A stretch of DNA of 7,698 nt, from the NCBI GenBank assembly GCA_043798445.1, contig JAZDOQ010000025.1, positions 1 to 7,698 of the forward strand, written 5' to 3'. The DNA comes from CAIJMI01 sp043798445 (lineage in GTDB: Bacteria; Patescibacteriota; Microgenomatia; UBA10105; UBA927). Every line of letters begins with the position of its first letter. The first letter of the stretch is position 1. The notes beneath the pieces are model-generated. The model saw only the letters and a list, made by a program, of their open reading frames with translations. It searched no databases and had not been told where the DNA came from. The position numbers and the translations under genes are program-made. Of the stretch, positions 5,889-7,698 are shown in pieces.

Positions 5889-6059
5889 TTACCCACCCAC
5901 AATTTTTTCCTCATCACAATCAGCGATATCCCATGGCTTTTGCGCTTCTATGATTGTGACGAGTTCTGCATCAGTTTTAGGAGGAGGAAGCGAATCAACA
6001 ACTTCTGGGGCAAGTTGAAATACAGGAATACCTTTTAGTTTAGCTTGTTCTATTACCAT
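5889..6059 (-). CDS. Small 56-residue ORF downstream of and in frame with ndk
   Basis: I do not recognise this product. It begins MVIEQAKLKGIPVFQLAP and ends DCDEEKIVGG, and is acidic in its C-terminal third, with a PPP run at 25-27. There is no signal peptide or membrane segment. It exactly fills the gap between the ndk stop and the maf stop, ending one base from maf. The ATG is three bases after the ndk TAA (TAATATATG) and in the same frame. No Shine-Dalgarno precedes it, so expression would need termination-reinitiation coupling or stop-codon readthrough from ndk. In a window with almost no unused DNA this supports a real gene. A decayed tail of a longer gene is the alternative. Confidence 0.5.
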   Translation of the reverse strand: MVIEQAKLKGIPVFQLAPEVVDSLPPPKTDAELVTIIEAQKPWDIADCDEEKIVGG

Positions 6060-6062
6060 ATA

Positions 6063-6485
6063 TTACAAAGAAAAGATTTCTTCGGGTCGAAAAATAAGAT
6101 TGATTTCTTTTTCTGCAGCTTCAACGCTGTCTGACCGGTGTACCACATTATGTGGTTTGTCGACACCGAAGTCCTTACGGATGGTCCCTGCTGGCGCAAC
6201 CGTCGGGTCTGTTGGTCCACAAATCCCAAACACCTTCTCAACCGCTCCTTCACCTGACAGCACAATGGCAACAACGGGGGTAGACATCATTTGTTCACAG
6301 ACAGACGGAAAAAACGGCTTGTCTTTGTGATGGGCATACCACACGTCAAGAATCGCTTGCGTCAACTGCACATACTTAAGACCCACAACCGTAAGGCCTG
6401 CAGACTCAAACCGTTTAATAATCTCTCCGGTAATATGTTGTTTAACGCCATCTGGCTTGATAAGCACAACTGTTTGTTCAATCAT
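6063..6485 (-). CDS. ndk: Nucleoside diphosphate kinase
   Basis: Ndk moves the gamma phosphate of ATP to nucleoside diphosphates through a phosphohistidine, balancing NTP and dNTP pools. The 140-residue length is normal. Visible are VLIKPDGVK (7-15, with Lys10), WYAHHKDKPFF (49-59, with Tyr50), GPTDPTVAPAGTIRKDF (90-106, with Thr92 and Arg103), and NVVHRSDS (113-120) with Asn113 and the catalytic His116. Two features are unusual. The Arg that normally precedes the G-x-T-N/D-P motif by four residues (Arg88 in common numbering) is Phe86 here, and the Gly after the catalytic His is Arg117. A proper ribosome binding site, AAGGA, lies six bases before the ATG, unlike most genes in this window. The gene follows the M16 peptidase gene by 18 bases and is probably co-transcribed with it. 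Confidence 0.95.
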   Translation of the reverse strand: MIEQTVVLIKPDGVKQHITGEIIKRFESAGLTVVGLKYVQLTQAILDVWYAHHKDKPFFPSVCEQMMSTPVVAIVLSGEGAVEKVFGICGPTDPTVAPAGTIRKDFGVDKPHNVVHRSDSVEAAEKEINLIFRPEEIFSL

Positions 6486-6491
6486 ATAATG

Positions 6492-6500
6492 TCCTTTCCT
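6492..6500 (-). promoter_or_regulatory. Ribosome binding site of ndk
   Basis: The minus strand reads AGGAAAGGA, ending six bases before the ndk ATG and lying between the peptidase stop and ndk. It is the only clear Shine-Dalgarno sequence at a start codon in the window, and it fixes the start at 6485. Confidence 0.75.
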
Positions 6501-6503
6501 ATT

Positions 6504-7698
6504 TTACACTGTTAATAATTCTACTAATGATTTGTCTTCCGGTCTATTCCATACCACCGCAAGGTTCAAGGTCTCTGGAATAATATATTTCCGAACCAAG
6601 GCATCAATCTCATCTTTCGTCACAGTTTCAATCCGCGCTACGTACTCAGACAATGACAAAATCGGCAAATGATACAATTCCTGTCTTCCGTACCATTCTG
6701 TTGCAAATTCCGGATCTTCAGCACGGAATGCAAGCATGGTTTTGAGACGTTTAATCGCAATCGTTACTTCATCAGTTGTCACTCCTTCTTTTCGCACCTT
6801 CTGCAGTTCCCTCATGATTCCCGCAGTTGCCTCACTTACCTTTTCTGTTGCAACACCTGCATAGATAGACCAATACCCGACATCATCAAATGTATCAGGT
6901 GAAGAACGGATGGTATAACATAATCCCTTCTTTTCTCTGATCTCTTTAAAAAGTCTTGACGTGAATGACACACCAAAAAGCAAATTAAATACATTCCAGG
7001 AAAACCGATCTTCTGACGAACGATTAAATATCCGAAGACCAAGGGTAATATGCGCTTGTTTTGCATCTTTTTTTGTCACAAACGCGGTACGTGGAGTTTG
7101 CTGTCCATCTGGAACTGTTTCCATTATTCCTGTTTTTGTTGCCGGAAGGCTTCCAAACCAAGAAGCTGCGACGTCTTTCCCACGCTCAATCATCTGCGCA
7201 TCAATTTTTCCGGCTAACACGACAACCATACGTTCCGGTTGATACCAGGCATCATGATACGTGCGAAGTGTTGTTGCAGTGCTGTCTCGAAGCGCTTTTT
7301 CCTCTCCAATGATACGCATCCCGAGCTTCGTATTCGGATACAGCATTGTGTGGAAGGTTTCCCCCACCTTTGCTGCGGGTTCATCCTCATACTTCTTCAT
7401 TTCCTCGAGAATCACATCCCGTTCTTTCTCGACGTGACGTTCTTCAAGCCGAGGATACAAGGCTAATTCCTTATTAATTTCCAAACCTGCTTGCCAATCT
7501 TCTCCCAACACCTTGTTGTGAAAACAGGTCACATCAATATCGGTATACGCATTCTGCAACCCCCCTAACCGCTCAATGAAATTTACATCATCGGTTGTAG
7601 GGTATTTTTTTGTGCCTTTAAACACCATATGTTCAAGAAGATGGGAAATCCCATTGATTTGGGGTGTTTCATATCGACTTCCCACTCCCACCATGACA
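6504..7698 (-). CDS. M16 family zinc peptidase, 5' end beyond the window
   Basis: This is an inverzincin of the pitrilysin/mitochondrial processing peptidase family, of the single-unit bacterial kind (about 410-420 residues). From the first Met in view at 7694 there are 396 residues. The reading frame continues off the right edge, and the family normally has about 25 residues before VGVGSRYE, so the true start is outside. The inverted zinc motif HLLEH is at 18-22 (ligands His18 and His22, catalytic Glu21). The helix VEKERDVILEEM (88-99) supplies Glu98, 76 residues after His22, as third ligand, and Glu91 as the auxiliary Glu. The C-terminal half has FKEIREKKGLCYTIRSSPD, the conserved R/Y substrate-binding region. 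Bacterial relatives degrade peptides; substrates here are unknown. It lies ahead of ndk, 18 bases apart. No signal peptide can be judged. Confidence 0.93.
   Translation of the reverse strand, partial: VMVGVGSRYETPQINGISHLLEHMVFKGTKKYPTTDDVNFIERLGGLQNAYTDIDVTCFHNKVLGEDWQAGLEINKELALYPRLEERHVEKERDVILEEMKKYEDEPAAKVGETFHTMLYPNTKLGMRIIGEEKALRDSTATTLRTYHDAWYQPERMVVVLAGKIDAQMIERGKDVAASWFGSLPATKTGIMETVPDGQQTPRTAFVTKKDAKQAHITLGLRIFNRSSEDRFSWNVFNLLFGVSFTSRLFKEIREKKGLCYTIRSSPDTFDDVGYWSIYAGVATEKVSEATAGIMRELQKVRKEGVTTDEVTIAIKRLKTMLAFRAEDPEFATEWYGRQELYHLPILSLSEYVARIETVTKDEIDALVRKYIIPETLNLAVVWNRPEDKSLVELLTV

Noticed and set aside
5979..5990. A strong AGGAGGAGG Shine-Dalgarno-like string on the plus strand
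   Set aside because: No start codon follows at a useful distance. It is the complement of Leu-Pro-Pro-Pro codons in the small minus-strand ORF.
1..7698. CRISPR arrays, transposases, toxin-antitoxin pairs or a new defence system
   Set aside because: I saw no regular direct repeats, no recombinase or nuclease motifs and no paired small toxin-like genes; the content is mostly housekeeping and surface synthesis.

Overview
The window is a compact bacterial segment with moderate GC content, eight protein genes or gene parts, one probable small ORF and two tRNA genes. Gene ends touch or nearly touch. I infer a small-genome bacterium, most likely of the Candidate Phyla Radiation (Patescibacteria, Parcubacteria-like). 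The grounds are the tight packing, a membrane-anchored PEGA/beta-propeller protein, TATAAT boxes lying only nine bases before ATG codons, and the scarcity of Shine-Dalgarno sequences. No marker gene here proves this. The standard genetic code fits: Trp is TGG and no reading frame contains an internal TGA.

Left block, minus strand (1-2858): mreB (actin-like cell-shape protein), then a WecG/TagA/CpsF-family glycosyltransferase one base after the mreB stop, then a GT4-family glycosyltransferase that runs off the left edge. The GT4 gene has its own TATAAT box. The block couples cell-shape control with surface glycan or polymer synthesis.

Middle block, plus strand (2949-4800): diverging from mreB is a gene for an N-terminally anchored PEGA-domain protein with a TolB/WD40-like propeller, followed after 7 bases by a short Rossmann-fold, methyltransferase-like protein of uncertain function. 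That gene ends five bases from the 3' end of a tRNA-Arg(CCU) gene on the opposite strand. A tRNA-Pro(CGG) gene diverges from tRNA-Arg, and the two appear to share a 59-base divergent promoter region. Both tRNAs encode their CCA tail.

Right block: a palindromic spacer leads to maf (plus strand), apparently transcribed from a promoter giving a leaderless or nearly leaderless message. Convergent with it on the minus strand is a set of an M16 zinc peptidase (entering from the right edge), ndk, and a 56-residue ORF that is in frame with ndk just after its stop and ends one base from maf. The genes suggest housekeeping: nucleotide metabolism and sanitation (Ndk, Maf), proteolysis, envelope and shape.

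I found no mobile element, CRISPR array or defence system. The items most worth checking are the in-frame small ORF behind ndk, the substituted Ndk active-site region, the recurring TATAAT-to-ATG architecture, the hairpin plus T-run in front of mreB, and the double palindrome upstream of maf.
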